Origin: Schistocerca nitens
Taxonomy: Eukaryota; Arthropoda; Insecta; Orthoptera; Acrididae
Assembly (NCBI RefSeq): GCF_023898315.1
Contig: NC_064617.1
Coordinates: 620,859,000 to 620,922,999 of the forward strand
Direction: 5' to 3'
DNA: 64,000 nt
In this document: positions 31,645-43,246 of the stretch, piece by piece
Layout: every line of letters starts with the position of its first letter
Position numbering within the stretch: position 1 is the stretch's first letter
Notes under the pieces: model-generated
What the model was told of the DNA's origin: nothing
What the model saw: only the letters and a program-made list of their open reading frames with translations
The model's database searches: none
Program-made: the position numbers and the translations under genes

Positions 31645-32460
31645 GCGAAAGTGAATCCGTACCCTTCTACCGAAAACGGAAGTGCCACGGGGCGCCATCA
31701 TTTCTCCCTTGTTATACGCGTTACATTCAGGAGACATCCCACGACCATCCAAATGGAACGAGGGTTTAACACTACGCGGACGATTCGTCACAGTGGTGCC
31801 TCACCCACACAATGGAGGAAACGAACAATCACAAGGCTACTTAATTTGTCTAGAAGAACTGATCAGCAAGTGGAAAATAAAGCCCAGTGCATCTGAAACT
31901 CAAATAATCCTTCCCAAATATGGACAAGCCCGTACTATTTACCTAAAGCAGAAGCTGTCAAACAAACACCTTAAGGACAAATCATAACCGAAAAAGACAG
32001 TGCATAATTATGTGAGGGCCATCCTCGACAAATATATATCAATAACCCAACATGTAAATGGCATCACAGTGAAAGCATAAACAAGGCTGAACATACTTGG
32101 TCTTCTAAGAGGCCGAAGAAAGGCGCAAACAAGAAAACGGTGGTATATATTTACAAAACTCTCGTTCGCCCCGTCCTGGACTACGCCGCACCAGTATGGA
32201 TGTGAAGTACAACAATAGCGAAAAACTAATGGCAACATAATGTATTGAAGATTGTAGCAAACATGAATCCCAGGATCGGAACAACATATACTATCCAAGC
32301 GCAAAGGCAAACTATTAAAGAAAAGATGGCCGGAATTATCGGCTAAAATTGGCTCTAAACTGATATCAGAATAAAACAGCGACAAAAGAAATTCTGTGAA
32401 GAAAGTATACGATCCCAAGATCTCCAAAAACGAAATATCCTTATTCGCTCAAAACCATTA
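31645..32460 (+). pseudogene. Jockey-like LINE reverse-transcriptase relic
   Basis: Degenerate plus-strand coding in several frames. Recognisable pieces are PRGAIISPLLYALHSGDIPR (the RT block before the catalytic box), YADDSSQW near 31771 as the catalytic box, then a thumb-like region with CLEELISKWKIKPSASETQI and, later, remnants of the LAPSWTT/QYG 'RPVLTYGAPVW'-type block. Many stops and shifts are present. The N-terminal RT and endonuclease are absent. The clade assignment rests on the spacing of these blocks. Confidence 0.6.
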
Positions 32461-33480
32461 AAATATGCATATAAGCCACTGTTACACTAACCTCAACAAA
32501 TGTTTCCGTCGTAGACATACAAGAGGAAAAGATAAAACATCAACTAGACGATGAACCTGAACAGGACGACCGACGCCTAAAAACATCGACAACCACAAAT
32601 CAAGAGGACACGCACAAAACACTATATGGAGAAGATAAATAGCCAAGGTATGATCAAGAGCAGAATCATCGGATCCTTGCTGAAATTTTAAAAAGTTTCC
32701 CCTCAGAACTTGGGCAGATGCCAGGACCATTAATACTCTCTCACGCGAGAAGAAGCATTTAGATAAGAGTAGATATTCAAAACCAATAGGAAACTCCTAA
32801 CCCCAAACGAAAATAAAAAGTGCCCCAGCAGCATAACGTAAAAGCAGCATAACGTATGAGTTAATATAAGGCTCCAAAATGATCAGTAGGCCCTTTATAT
32901 GCTTCTCCCCTGCCGCAACCTCCCCCCACCCCCTTCATCCGGGAGTGGAGTAAAAGAATGAAAAAGAAAGTTCAAATCATTAATAAAATTCACCATTGGG
33001 GGAAACAAGTCAATTTCTAGTTAGTTCAGTTGAATAAAGAATATACACCGCACCTGTTGTTTAAAATAAATCTTCTTATTGTATTGTTTTGATTATAATA
33101 AATTATGTTTTAAGAACGTGGCTTTCAGAATAGTTCTCTGGTCGAAGAGATGGATTCCGGCACCTAACTGATTCCATAGATATCATATAGTATCATAAAT
33201 GTCGGCTTAATTCCTCCTACATCTCATTAGTTACCATAAAATTTTAATAAATTCGTGATGAGATCACTGGCAGTATGCAGTTTTTTAAGTGTGTAATATA
33301 AGTAGTGACAATAATGAAATGTTTTATATTAATATAAAAGAAATCACTGATTGTTTGTTTGTTTTCTCGTATTTTAAGGGTTTCCATACCATTCATGCGA
33401 TTGCTTCCACTTTCGCGAAGGTTTTAGGCATACAGCTACTAACTTAGAATAGGTGGCGCTTGTATCTTAATCACCAAATG
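32461..33480. other. No gene seen; one 16-bp tandem duplication
   Basis: About 1 kb. Two adjacent copies of 'gcagcataacgta' lie near 32829-32857. Otherwise nothing was recognised. Confidence 0.5.
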
Positions 33481-33482
33481 TA

Positions 33483-34294
33483 CACTACTGGCAATTAAAA
33501 TTCGTACACCACGAAGATGACGTGATACAGATGCGAAATTTAACAGACAGGAAGAAGATGCTGTGATATGCAAATGATTAGCTTTTCAGAGCATTCACAC
33601 AAGGTTGGCGCCGGTGGCGACACCTACAACGTGCTGATATGAGGAAAGTTTCCAACCTATTTCTCATACACAAACAGCAGTTGACCGGCGTTGCCTGGTG
33701 AAACGTTGTTGTGATGCCTCGTGTAAGGAGGAGCAATGCGTACCATCACGTTTCCCACATTTATAAAGGTCGGATTTTAGCTTATCACGATTGCGGTTTA
33801 TCGTGTCATGACATTGCTGCCCCTGTTGGTCGAGATCCAATAACTGTTATCAAAATATGGAATCGGTGAGTTCAGGAGGGTAATACGGAACGCTGTGCTG
33901 GATTCCAACGGCCTCGTATCACTAGCAGTCGAGATGACAGGCATCTTATCCGCATGGCACGGATCGTGCAGCCACGTCTCGATCCCAGAGTCAACCGGTT
34001 CGTCACAATACGCCAGTCATTACTCTTGATGAACTGTGGTATCGTGTTGAAGCTGCGTGGGCAGCTGTACCTTTACACGCCATCCAAGCTCTGTTTGACT
34101 CAATTCCCTGGCGTATCAAGGCCGTTATTACGGCCAGAGGTGGTTGTTCTGGGTACTGATTTATCAGGATCTATGGACCCAAATAGCGTGAAAATGTAAT
34201 CACATGTCATTTCTAGTATAATGTATTTGTCCAATGAATACCCGTTTATCATCTGCATTTCTTCTTGGTGTAGCAATTTTGATGGCCGGTAGTG
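33483..34294 (+). mobile_element. Internally deleted Tc1-like transposon
   Basis: Bordered by TA (33481-33482 and 34295-34296), with terminal repeats starting CACTACTGGCAATTAAAATT on the left and the imperfect complement on the right (CACTACCGGCCATCAAAATT). At 812 bp it is about half the usual length. Coding starts at ATG 33713 (MPRVRRSNAYHHVS), carries the N-terminal helix-turn-helix with a stop after KIWNR, and then jumps to the C-terminal end (AIQALFDSIPWRIKAVITAR, ending GCSGY). The catalytic core is deleted, making it a non-autonomous relic. Confidence 0.9.
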
Positions 34295-34296
34295 TA

Positions 34297-34780
34297 CTTC
34301 AACGAGAATGGAAGCAATAAGATGTTTGAATTTGACAGAAATAATTAGATCAGCGTTTTATTGTCTTTCACTCATTTCGATGCCGATTAATATGAGTTAT
34401 ATTTCTTTGTATAAATAAAAATGTAAATTTTCGTTTGTTCAAAATCGTTTATCTCCGCAAGTTATCTGGTAAATATATAATAAAATGTGGAATGTTATAC
34501 AAATGTAAATGTTGCTTTTTTCGAAATCGTTGATTTTCGAAAGTACTGACCGAATGCTACGAAATTCGGTCACGACGTCGAATCCTACTACGGACGTGTA
34601 TTTAGGCATCTAATTCTTTAATATACGTATATTTTTAATACGTCTACAATGATGTACAGATTAAGTGATAGTTATCTTCTCAATTTCAGAATATTTTTTT
34701 CAGTTTACTTCAAATTTTTACACGTATACGGAAACAAAACTGAAATTGAGCAGATAGTTAACAAACGTTTAGACACATAG
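34297..34780. other. No gene seen
   Basis: About 480 bp of AT-rich, unrecognised sequence. Confidence 0.5.
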
Positions 34781-34782
34781 AC

Positions 34783-35105
34783 AGAAGAGGAAGATTAGAA
34801 GGAAGCAGCGGTGGGAGAAAATGGACGTAGAAAACGGGAAGAAGGAGGTGGACAGAGAGAGGAAGCAGGAGCAGATAGTAGGAGAGGAGGGAGAGGAAGA
34901 CAGACATAGAAAGGGGGCAGAAAGTGCTGTACTGAGAGAGGGGGCGCAGGAGAACATGGAGAGAGAGAGAGAGAGAGAGAGAACGGAGGACGGAAAGATG
35001 GACGGAGAGAGTGGAGGTGATGGACAGAGGGAGAGGGAAGGAGGAGTAGTTGGACAAAGAAAGTGGGAGGGGGAGGTGGACATAAACCGCGGAGAGAAGA
35101 AGGAC
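34783..35105. repeat. Purine-rich low-complexity tract with (GA)n
   Basis: About 320 bp of almost pure A/G on the plus strand, including an uninterrupted GA run at about 34960-34982. Long readings through it (Arg/Glu-rich on one strand, Ser/Leu/Pro-rich on the other) are artefacts of the composition. Confidence 0.85.
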
Positions 35106-35767
35106 ATTAGAACGTATATCCCGGTCCCATATATATTAGAAACGTGTGCTTCCTCTTATCTTTCTTTTCCATCTAAGCAAACAGAGCCACAGCAAAGCGT
35201 GACAAGATACAGCTAATGCCATATAAACTAGAAAGTAACTGGGCAATTCCGATTACGATCTTGTCTATCAAAGGATGCTGTTTTGGCGGATGGTAGAAGA
35301 TGATAAAAGTGATGGATATCCTTAGAATAAACATTTTCTTACTTACTTGTACTTCATTTCTGCAATAGGGTACTCAATTTATTTGCAAATCTGGAACGTT
35401 AGAACAGCATGTAGAAGAGGGGAACCAGTGAATTAAATTCCCTGTTCGTAAACCTCTTTCGACTAATTTACAGTTTTATGAAGAAACGTGGAAAAATCAA
35501 GTCAAATTATAGATGTAGGTACACAGTAAGTTCAGGTGATGGACTGTATGCCTCTAGTATTTATACAAATAACTCAGGCTAGCAAAGGGCACCACATTAA
35601 GGTACATGAGAAACCAGTATCCAAAATTTAACATTTGAAACGCAGTATGCGTAGTTATTCATTAAAATTGTTCCACATGACAAAATGAGCATCTCACAGT
35701 AAAACATTTATTGATATACAAATTGTGGAATTAGATCCATATTTGAAATCCACATAAACAATGCAAA
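35106..35767. other. No gene seen
   Basis: About 660 bp with no recognised feature. Confidence 0.5.
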
Positions 35768-35867
35768 TACACTGATGAGCCAAACTAACTAGTAAACATG
35801 CTTAATACCGTGTGGGGCCCCAGCGCGCACGCTTTAGAGCCGCAACACGAGGAGGCATCGTCTAATG

Positions 35868-36194
35868 CAGTCTCGTCCAAACTATGCCCTTGGGGCGCTA
35901 GCGCCCGCGATCGCTCGCGGCCAGCGCCCCGGGCGAATTCGTATGTTGCTGCAGTGGCCGAGCTGTGTCGCTTAGCTGCCCGTGCAGACTGCCCGCCCAG
36001 CCTCGCCATGCCGCTGTACGCAAATATTGCAATAGATAAAAATTTATTTTGCGACGACACATCGCTGTCCTTTCCAGCGGAACTGGGGAAAAATGCATCT
36101 AAAACCAATATTTTTTGTTAGTTTTTTATTTGAGTTTCAATGAATGAAACAATTAATTGTTAAAGTGATAAAAGCGTTTTAAAAACTGGATTGT

Positions 36195-36228
<34 letters not shown>

Positions 36229-38492
36229 GCGTGGTGTGAGCAGGAGACAGGTGGGCAAAGTTTGTGCGCAGGTTACAAATGATCGCTGAGAATTGGGAAA
36301 GCAGGGAAACCCTTTGCTGCTGGAAATCTCATCAAGGATTGCCTGGTCGACTCGGCGGCATGTATTTGTCCACCAGACCTCACGGAAAAATTTGAAAAAA
36401 TAGCTCTTTCACCTCAAGCTGTTGCTCACAGAGTCGAAGATATGGGGCAGCAATTAATGGAGAGAGCGGCAAACTTCATTTCACTTTCTATCGCTCATGA
36501 CGAGTCCGCGGACGTTGCGGACATATCTCAGCTCGTCATATTCATTCGAGGTGTCGACGACAATCTGCGTGTCACCGAAGAATTTCTCGATCTTATACCA
36601 TTAAAAGACACAACCACGGGTTTGGATATTTTTCTAGCCGTGGAAAACGTGTTAGAGTCGATGGGTTTAAAATGGGAACGCCTGACCAGTGTAACAAGGG
36701 ATGGAGCCCCTGCGCTACGAGAGATACGCACTGGATTTCTGAGTTAAGTGAGGTCAAATATGTCTGAAGTTGGCTGTTCCTTACTCGCGACAGTTCATTG
36801 TTTGATACACCAGGAGGCACTTTGTGCGAAGATTGTCAACATAAAAAAGTTATGGACACAGTTCTTCAAACAGTTAATTAACTTCGCTCGCATGGACTCA
36901 CACATCGCCAATTTAAAGAATTTCTGGCTGATATCGAAGCGGAATACGCGGACATCCTCTACCACACCGAAGTAAAATGGCTGAGCAGAGGAAAGGTGCT
37001 CCATCGGTATTTTTACTTGAGGGGCGAAATAAATACCTTTTCGGAAATGAAAGGACGTCCAGAAGAATTACTTTGTGATCCCTAGTGTGTGGCGAATTTG
37101 GCTTTTTTGAGTGACTTTACTTGTCATTTAAATACTTTGAACATTTCACTCCAACGCGAAAATCACTATGTCGTTCATTTAGTGCAGACGATTCAAGCAT
37201 TAAAAAAAATTATTTTGTGGGAAAAACAATTGCGCGAGAAGAACTGTGGACACTTTCCTGCAGTAGACAGCGTTAAAGAAGATGTGGATTTTTCAGATTA
37301 TGTTGCAATCATTTGCGAATTACAAGAACGGTTTGAAAACAGATTTTTGAGATAAGTGAACTTCAATCGGCCCTAGATATATTTGTTCGCCCGTTTTCCC
37401 TTCGGCAGAGAACGTCTCACAAGTGCTTCAACTAGAGCTGATTGACCTGCAGTGCGATATCCGCCTGAAGGACCGCTTTCTCATGTGTAAAACTTTGGAT
37501 GACTTTTACAGCTGTCTTCCACAAGAGAAATATCCTCTTTTGCACAAGCACGAGGCCTAAGTTCTCTCAATGTTTGGTTCCACGTATATCTGTGAGCGCT
37601 ATTTCTCTCTTTTGATGCTTGCTAAAACGAAGAATCGTTCATTACTTGGCGATAAAAGTCTGACTAATTCTTTGAGGTTATCAGTCTCAGGGAATATTGT
37701 ACCAAACATTGACAAAACCGTTTCCTCGAAAAAGAAAAAAGTATAAAATGTTAATTGTCTTCTTTAACAATGTTGACTGTAAGAATGAAAGAGCTTTCTA
37801 ACCTTAATTCTATTTTTTAATAAGTTTTCAAACTTGGTCGGTTAAAATTATTACGTACAAAACAGCAAACTAAGGATCCGATTTCTAAACTCTGAAAAGG
37901 GATACAAAGAGATATAGCTCGAAGTATAACAAAAAATATTTTCTTGTAAGTGCTAACAGTAAGAATGAGGCTCTACATCCCTTACATAAAGTTATTTCTA
38001 AAATAGGATATTTATGACTCTAGTTCTTTTAAGAAAATGATATATTTTTCAGAAGACGCCTATTGTGCAAATTACGAGTGTGCATGTGCAGTACTGATAG
38101 AATGAACCTGTGGGTCAGAAAAAAACTAAGATGTTCTTCGTTTCTTGTTTTGGATATTGTTGTCTAAAGCTTTGCGTAGTAATTCTGCCACACGAACACT
38201 AGTTGTTACCTATACGGTAAATGGTTTGCTTCTTTTATCGCTCATCGGCCTCTTTTACAGAGGTGCGCTCCCTCTGTTATTTTGTTTGCGTTGGATCTGA
38301 CTGAGGGACAGTTCACCGCAGAGCAGTGGTGTGCGGTCTCACTCTCTCCGAAGCTCTCTCTCTCTCTCTCTCTCTCTCTCGCTCCTGTGCCGACACTAGC
38401 GACACACGGTCGCGGACGGGGCGCTGAACTACACTGCCTGGCGCCCGCGGGGCGCGGGCGCGCCCGCCGGGCGCAATTCTTGCATGAGCCTG
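35868..38492 (+). mobile_element. hAT DNA transposon nested in the Tc1 element
   Basis: The 2,625-bp element is flanked by a perfect 8-bp duplication gtctaatg (35860-35867 and 38493-38500). Ends read CAGTCTCGTCCAAACT (left) and CAGGCTCATGCAAGAA (right complement), an imperfect terminal repeat. The flanking Tc1 sequence reads straight through when the insert and one duplication are removed. Both terminal regions are GC-rich with short internal palindromes (gcgctagcgcc near 35895; gcgcgggcgcgc near 38452). Simple repeats lie inside: a ~29-base T run at 36199-36227 and a CT run at about 38354-38380. Confidence 0.95.
36240..37745 (+). pseudogene. hAT transposase (GTF2IRD2-like class), decayed
   Basis: Plus-strand coding in several frames. 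Clear blocks are SLSIAHDESADVADISQLVI (first catalytic Asp region), FIRGVDDNLRVTEEFLDLIP, WERLTSVTRDGAPALRE (second catalytic region, TDGAPA-like with Arg for Thr-side residue), VHCLIHQEALCAKI (Cys/His block) and YHTEVKWLSRGKVLHRYF. A C-terminal part near 37,560-37,700 resembles the dimerisation block. Stops and shifts near 36745, 36975, 37083 and 37353 break the gene. A working enzyme would cut element ends. The start is not defined; the N-terminal zinc finger is not evident. Confidence 0.85.
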
Positions 38493-38500
38493 GTCTAATG

Positions 38501-39400
38501 TCTGAAGTAGTGCTCGAGTCAGTTGACACCATGAATGCTGCAGGGCTGCCCAGAAGTCCATAAGAGACCTCTTCTGAACACCACGTTGCAATGCATCCAA
38601 TATATGCTCAATAACGTTCATTTCTGGGAAGTCTGGTGGCCAGAGAAGTATTTAAACTCAGAAGAGTGTTCCTGGAGAAACTCTGTTGCAATTCTGAACG
38701 TGTCGGGTGTCGCATTGTCCTGCTGGAATTGCTGAAGTCCGTTGTAATGCAGAATGGACAATGAATGGGTGCAGGTGATCAGACAGGATGCTTACGTAGG
38801 TGTCACCTGTCAGAGACCTATCAGGGGTCCTATGTCACTTCAACTACACACGTCCCAAATTTTTACAGAGCCTCCACCAGTCTCAACAGTCCACTGCTGA
38901 CATGCTGGGTCCATGGATTCATGAGGTTGTCTCCATACCCATACACGTCCATCTGCTCGATACAATTTGAAACGAGACTCGTCCGACCAGGCAACATGTT
39001 TGTTGTCATCAACAGTCTTAAGTCGGTGTTGACGGACCCAGGCGAGACATGAAGCTTTGTGTCGTGCAGTCGTCAAGGGTAGAGAGGGGGCCTTCGGCCC
39101 CAAAGGTGCATATCAATGCTGTTTCGTTCAATGGTTCGCACTCTGGCACTTGTTGATGGCCTAGCACTGATATCTGCAGCAATTTGCGGAAGGGTTGCAC
39201 TTCTGTCACGTTGAACGATTGTCTTCAGTCGCCACTGGTCCAGTTCTTGCAGGATCTTTTTCCGGCTGCAGCGATGTCGGAGATTTGATGTTTTATCGCC
39301 TGCCGGATATTCACGGTTCACTCGTACCGAAAAATCCCCACTTCATCGCTACCTCGGAGATGCTGTGTCCCATCGCCCGCGCGACGACGTTGAAACTCAT
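38501..39400 (-). pseudogene. Tc1-like transposase, broken
   Basis: The minus strand carries most of a Tc1-family transposase: RCSRKKILQELDQWRLKTIV (DNA-binding linker), VRTIERNSIDMHLWG, ARHKASCLAWVRQHRLKTVD, VAWSDESRFKLYRADGRVWV (first catalytic Asp) and EMNVIEHILDALQRGVQKRS (catalytic Glu). Frameshifts near 39,090 and between 38,840 and 38,620 separate these blocks. The C-terminal tail is continued on the other side of the nested hAT at 35,770-35,859. It is inactive. Confidence 0.85.
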
Positions 39401-39557
39401 TTAAATTTTCATAACCTGCCAATGTTGCAGCAGTAGCCGATGTAACAACTGCGCCAGACATTTGTTGTCTTATATAGCAGCGACGTATTCTGCCTGTTTA
39501 CATATCTCTGTATTTGAATACGCATGCCTATACCAGTTTCTTTGGCGCTTCATTGTA

Positions 39558-40224
39558 GTAATAATGGGAAGCTACTAGCCTGGAAAAGTACAACACACAG
39601 TTGTGTAAAAGCCTGTATAAGAAATTTAGAAATAAAATCACATCTACAAATCGAAATTTACCAGCGTGATAAAACAATTCAATCATAAGCATAAGCAAGA
39701 TAAAAAAAGAAACAGTGACTATTAATTAAAAAATCAATAGTCGATAATACATACGGGGTGGGATCTCAATGGCACCGCCTCGTGGATTCTCTGCATGAAG
39801 TGTTTGTTTCCTTGCGAAAATGAAATACGAGAGATAGTAAAAAGAATGGGTTCGATGGACGAAAAAAATTACGTGCACAATGGAACTCAAATATCATGGT
39901 GTTGGATAGAGCGTCAAAGGGTCAATTGCTGAACCTACTCGAGGAAATGGAGACATGTACACACAGTGCGGCAGCCGGAAGTACTGCAGAATGAAAAGAA
40001 TGAGTTTAACCTGAATGCTTGTTTTGAAGTATTCAGGAACCTACTAGTTTGAGCAGCTTTGAGCGCCACAGCAACTTGGCGTGCGGTCGTGTGCGCCTGC
40101 CGTCAGTGACGAGGAGACGGGGCCTCCTTCCGCAATTTCTGCAGCAAGTAAAAAGGAAATTCATAGAAAGAAGCCTCGAGGCGGCGCCATTGAGATCCAT
40201 TCCCGGACGAGTTATCGAAATCAG
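39558..40224. other. No gene seen
   Basis: About 670 bp with no recognised feature. Confidence 0.5.
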
Positions 40225-40422
40225 ATGGTTCAAATGGCTCTGAGCACAATGGGACTTAACATCTGAGGTCATCAGTCCCCTAGAACTTAAAACTACTTAA
40301 ACCTAACCAATCTAAGGACATCACACACATCCATGCCCGAGGCAGAATTCGAACCTGCGACCGTAGCGGTCGCGCGGTTCCAGACTGTAGCGCCTAGAAC
40401 CGCTCGGCCACTCCGGGCGGCC
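40225..40422 (-). repeat. tRNA-derived SINE, copy L
   Basis: Minus-orientation, nearly consensus full-length SINE from 'atggttcaaatggctctgagc' to 'cactccgggcggc'. No clear target duplication was found. Confidence 0.94.
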
Positions 40423-40902
40423 CAAGTATGGGTCTAGTTCCACTGCTGGTACGTAAGTAAATGTTTTACTGTCAGACGCTCATTTTGCCATATGAAGTAA
40501 TTTTAATTGATGACTACGTATACTGCATTTCAACTATTAAAATTGCAATACTGGTTCCTCATGTACATTAGCTATAGTGCCATCTTCTGGCCTCAGTTAT
40601 TTGTACAAATACCAGACGAATTCAGATCATCACCAGATCTTACTAGGTACCTACATCAGAATATCTCATGGTATGTAGAGCTGGTATGCATGGCTGTTAA
40701 TCATGTAAATATTTTCTATTTTTTATGTAGTATCAGGCGTTTTATGAATTTAGTTTCAGAAAATTGAACTTCGTTGGATACGCCCAATTTTTGTTTGTAA
40801 CAGATGTGAAGGTTGCAGTAGCCAAAACCGGCAATAGTGAAGCGTAAAAGTTTGTGTGATCAAGACGGACGTGTAAAATAAGTGCCTAAAATCAGTTTAT
40901 TT
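40423..40902. other. No gene seen
   Basis: About 480 bp. A reading at 40507-40767 is hydrophobic with no known motif. Confidence 0.5.
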
Positions 40903-41290
40903 TTACATACTTAGTGAAGTGCCACGAAGTGGTTCCTTCATCATCGGAATTAGATCAAAGTCACAAGGAGTTAAGTCCGCGGAGTATGGTGGATGGTACA
41001 GTAATTCCAAGTCCCATCGAGCGAACAGAGCAGCCACAGCTGGCGTTATATGCGGCCGCGCATTGTCGTGCCAAATGATGGTTGGGTTGCGCAGAAAGTG
41101 TCGCCGCTTATTTCGCAAGGCTGGTCGCAGGCGATGCTCCAAAAACGAACAGCAATACTGTGCATTGACGATGGCACCTCCATTCGCACCATCAACACAA
41201 CAGTTTCTGCTAACGGTATACTACGTCTTCCACATCGCTGGCAACGGGTTCTACACAACGCTGGTGACTACTGTGTAGGACAGTAACAGG
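40903..41290 (-). pseudogene. Mariner transposase fragment (DD34D)
   Basis: The minus strand reads the C-terminal half of a mariner transposase: WHDNARPHITPAVAALFARW, LELLYHPPYSADLTPCDFDL, then IPMMKEPLRG. Exactly 34 residues separate the Asp of HDNARPH from the Asp of PCDFDL, the mariner signature. Upstream in a second frame comes AVRFWSIACDQPCEISGDTF, remnants of the region before. The first catalytic Asp and the DNA-binding domain are missing, and no terminal repeats were found. Confidence 0.85.
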
Positions 41291-41685
41291 TGCAACCATG
41301 TAACTCTTCTGTATCGGTCATGAATAAATAGTTGCCACTATTTAAGTTCCAGCCTTCGTATATGGGATTCAGTAGTCTCTAAAGTAATTAATTATATGAT
41401 CACTTATAACTTCTTTTCAGAAGACACAAACTGTTTTATTACATGTTACGAAGCGCGCACTGCTGCCACGAAAATTTTACGGAACTCTGTGTACGTGTGC
41501 GAAGCAGGCTCTTACTGAACTGAATATACGTCATTTTATTTAACTTTTTGAGACAATTTTACATTATTGTATTAACGTAGGACATATCACCTACGGAAGT
41601 GTCCGGCATCTTCTCCTTGCATGCAGCTGTCGGCTCTTTGAAGTCCGGCTACGCCAACATTTCGTACAAAGTTGAAGGTCCCTTT
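41291..41685. other. No gene seen
   Basis: About 400 bp with no recognised feature. Confidence 0.5.
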
Positions 41686-41689
41686 AGCT

Positions 41690-41940
41690 GACAGTTAGAT
41701 GTTCTGCCCTCTCATGATACTTTAAAATTTTGTAGTTCTCAGAATGAAAATCCCACAAACAAGAATCGAATTTGTTGTGAAATTCAGAACTTTCGCAGCG
41801 TATAGATTCTTCTATAAAATTTCGAAAAACTTTCGTATGTCTGCAATCTGCTGGTACGATATTTCGGCGCAGAGTCATGTGACCATCTTCAGGTTAATAC
41901 TGACTCCCAATACACGAAGCTCACCTATTTAAGATACTGC
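41690..41940 (-). repeat. Possible Penelope-like element terminus with hammerhead-type motif
   Basis: The minus strand reads CTGAAGATGG at 41892-41883 and, after a short variable part, GCCGAAATATCGTACCAGC (from 41868 down). CUGANGA followed by a stem and GAAA is the core of the minimal hammerhead ribozymes known from Penelope-like retroelements. The pairing of the stems is imperfect by eye. No Penelope reverse transcriptase was found next to it. Confidence 0.45.
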
Positions 41941-42628
41941 TGGCACATGAGTGGTGTTCCTAATTGGCATTGCACATGCGTTGCTTGAGAGAATGCGCTT
42001 CTGCTCTAAATTTTGCGCTACTTAGCGGTTAAAGCTCGCCTCTTCGATGTCAAAACGACCGTCTTCGCACGGTAAGATAACAGGACGACGCCTATTACGC
42101 AGAGCACGAATATTTTTTAAAGTAAGGTCCGATGTAGTATTTGACTTGAAAGCGCCGTCATGCGCTCAAGCAATGCATACGCAATGCCAACTGGGAGCAG
42201 TTTTCTCGAAGTACGGCAATTTTCCAGAAATTTTGCAGAAGAATTACAGCTGTTACTTAATACTTAAAGTTAATAAGCTTACCTTAGGGTGTTTCTCTGA
42301 TAACTGATGCAGAACAATGCCCTGTATCATCGTGCTCTCCTCTCAGGCGCTATTCGCTTGGGTTCATTATGATCCTGCATGCCTTTGGATATGGCCCTCT
42401 TGGACCCATCGATTCCATATCTACACGACAGTTGTGAGGATCTAACAGGTAGAGGTGCACATATTTTTATAAGTCGTGCCTCATTATAAAGACAAACCAG
42501 TGTGAGTTGGTTGTTTTTCCTCTGTGCCGAATTCTCCTCCCATAAACACATCACAGACCGTATCACCTGATATTTTCTGCATGGTCGTAGCTGCACCACT
42601 AAATGGACTATGCCAGTCAGTGTAGGCC
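41941..42628. other. No gene seen
   Basis: About 690 bp of unrecognised sequence. Confidence 0.5.
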
Positions 42629-42740
42629 AGTGTTTTTCAACCTCTTTGAATAGGCGACCCCTTTCCAAGTAAAAATATTCTGACGACACCCAGAACCATA
42701 ATACTAACAATTCCAAAGGCGACGTATTTAATTTCATTTC
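42629..42740 (+). repeat. Possible hAT (Charlie-like) terminal fragment
   Basis: Starting near 42624 the sequence cagtgtttttcaacctcttt followed by 'gaataggcgacccctttcc' resembles the terminus of Charlie-type hAT elements. The matching opposite end and an 8-bp duplication were not found, so this is only a fragment at best. Confidence 0.35.
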
Positions 42741-43165
42741 TGTTGATACTATACTGATCGAGAAATGAAGTGCAATGTGAAAAGCGGTCGCAGTGCTCTG
42801 CTCACAGTGATATAATTATATCCTTTACCGCGGTAGAGGCGTGGGCATGAGAAGGGGTCAGCGGGGGAATAATCACACGTTTTCGGCCACTACAATCAGT
42901 TGTCCGAGTACGCCAGCAAGTACGGACGTGATTATTGTTTGGTTCGAAGCTTGTTACTGAAATGCATTCTGCTAACCGTGGTGCCAAATCTTGCACGTCA
43001 GCTGTGTGCCTGTTGTTACAGCCATTTTGTATCACATTTGAGCATCTTTTAAATGCGCTTTCATAAACTGTTCTCGTTCCGTGTGATATTTTTAACACAG
43101 CAGATGACTGGCACGTAAACTAAGTTGTCAGTAACACACAAGACGCTGTCGCTGCACCGCCATTT
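42741..43165. other. No gene seen
   Basis: About 420 bp of unrecognised sequence upstream of the Gypsy pol remnant. Confidence 0.5.
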
Positions 43166-43246
43166 CAGCCCAGAAGTTGATGTGGTCCTTTCCCTTTCCC
43201 TGCAATCCTCTCAGAGGTAAAAACTATCTGTACAAGACTTAGTGAC

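Larger units (their letters stand above)
35770..39555 (-). mobile_element. Tc1-like transposon split by a hAT element
   Basis: Ends: TA at 35768-35769 followed by CACTGATGAGCCAAACTAAC, and ...TTCATTG at 39555 followed by TA 39556-39557. The right-end complement (CAATGAAGCGCCAAAGAAAC) matches the left end with several changes. Without the inserted hAT (35868-38492 plus one 8-bp duplication) it is 1,153 bp. This is a widespread insect Tc1-like family that I recognise from its ends and transposase. Confidence 0.93.

Noticed and set aside
34758..35216. Long readings rich in Arg/Glu or Ser/Leu on both strands
   Set aside because: They follow from the purine-rich low-complexity tract; no stop codons arise by composition alone.
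35785..36121. Two overlapping 107-codon readings on opposite strands
   Set aside because: They lie over the Tc1/hAT junction and the GC-rich hAT end, with no motif and mutual overlap.
42624..43165. A complete hAT element
   Set aside because: Only one end resembles a hAT terminus; no opposite end, duplication or transposase was found.
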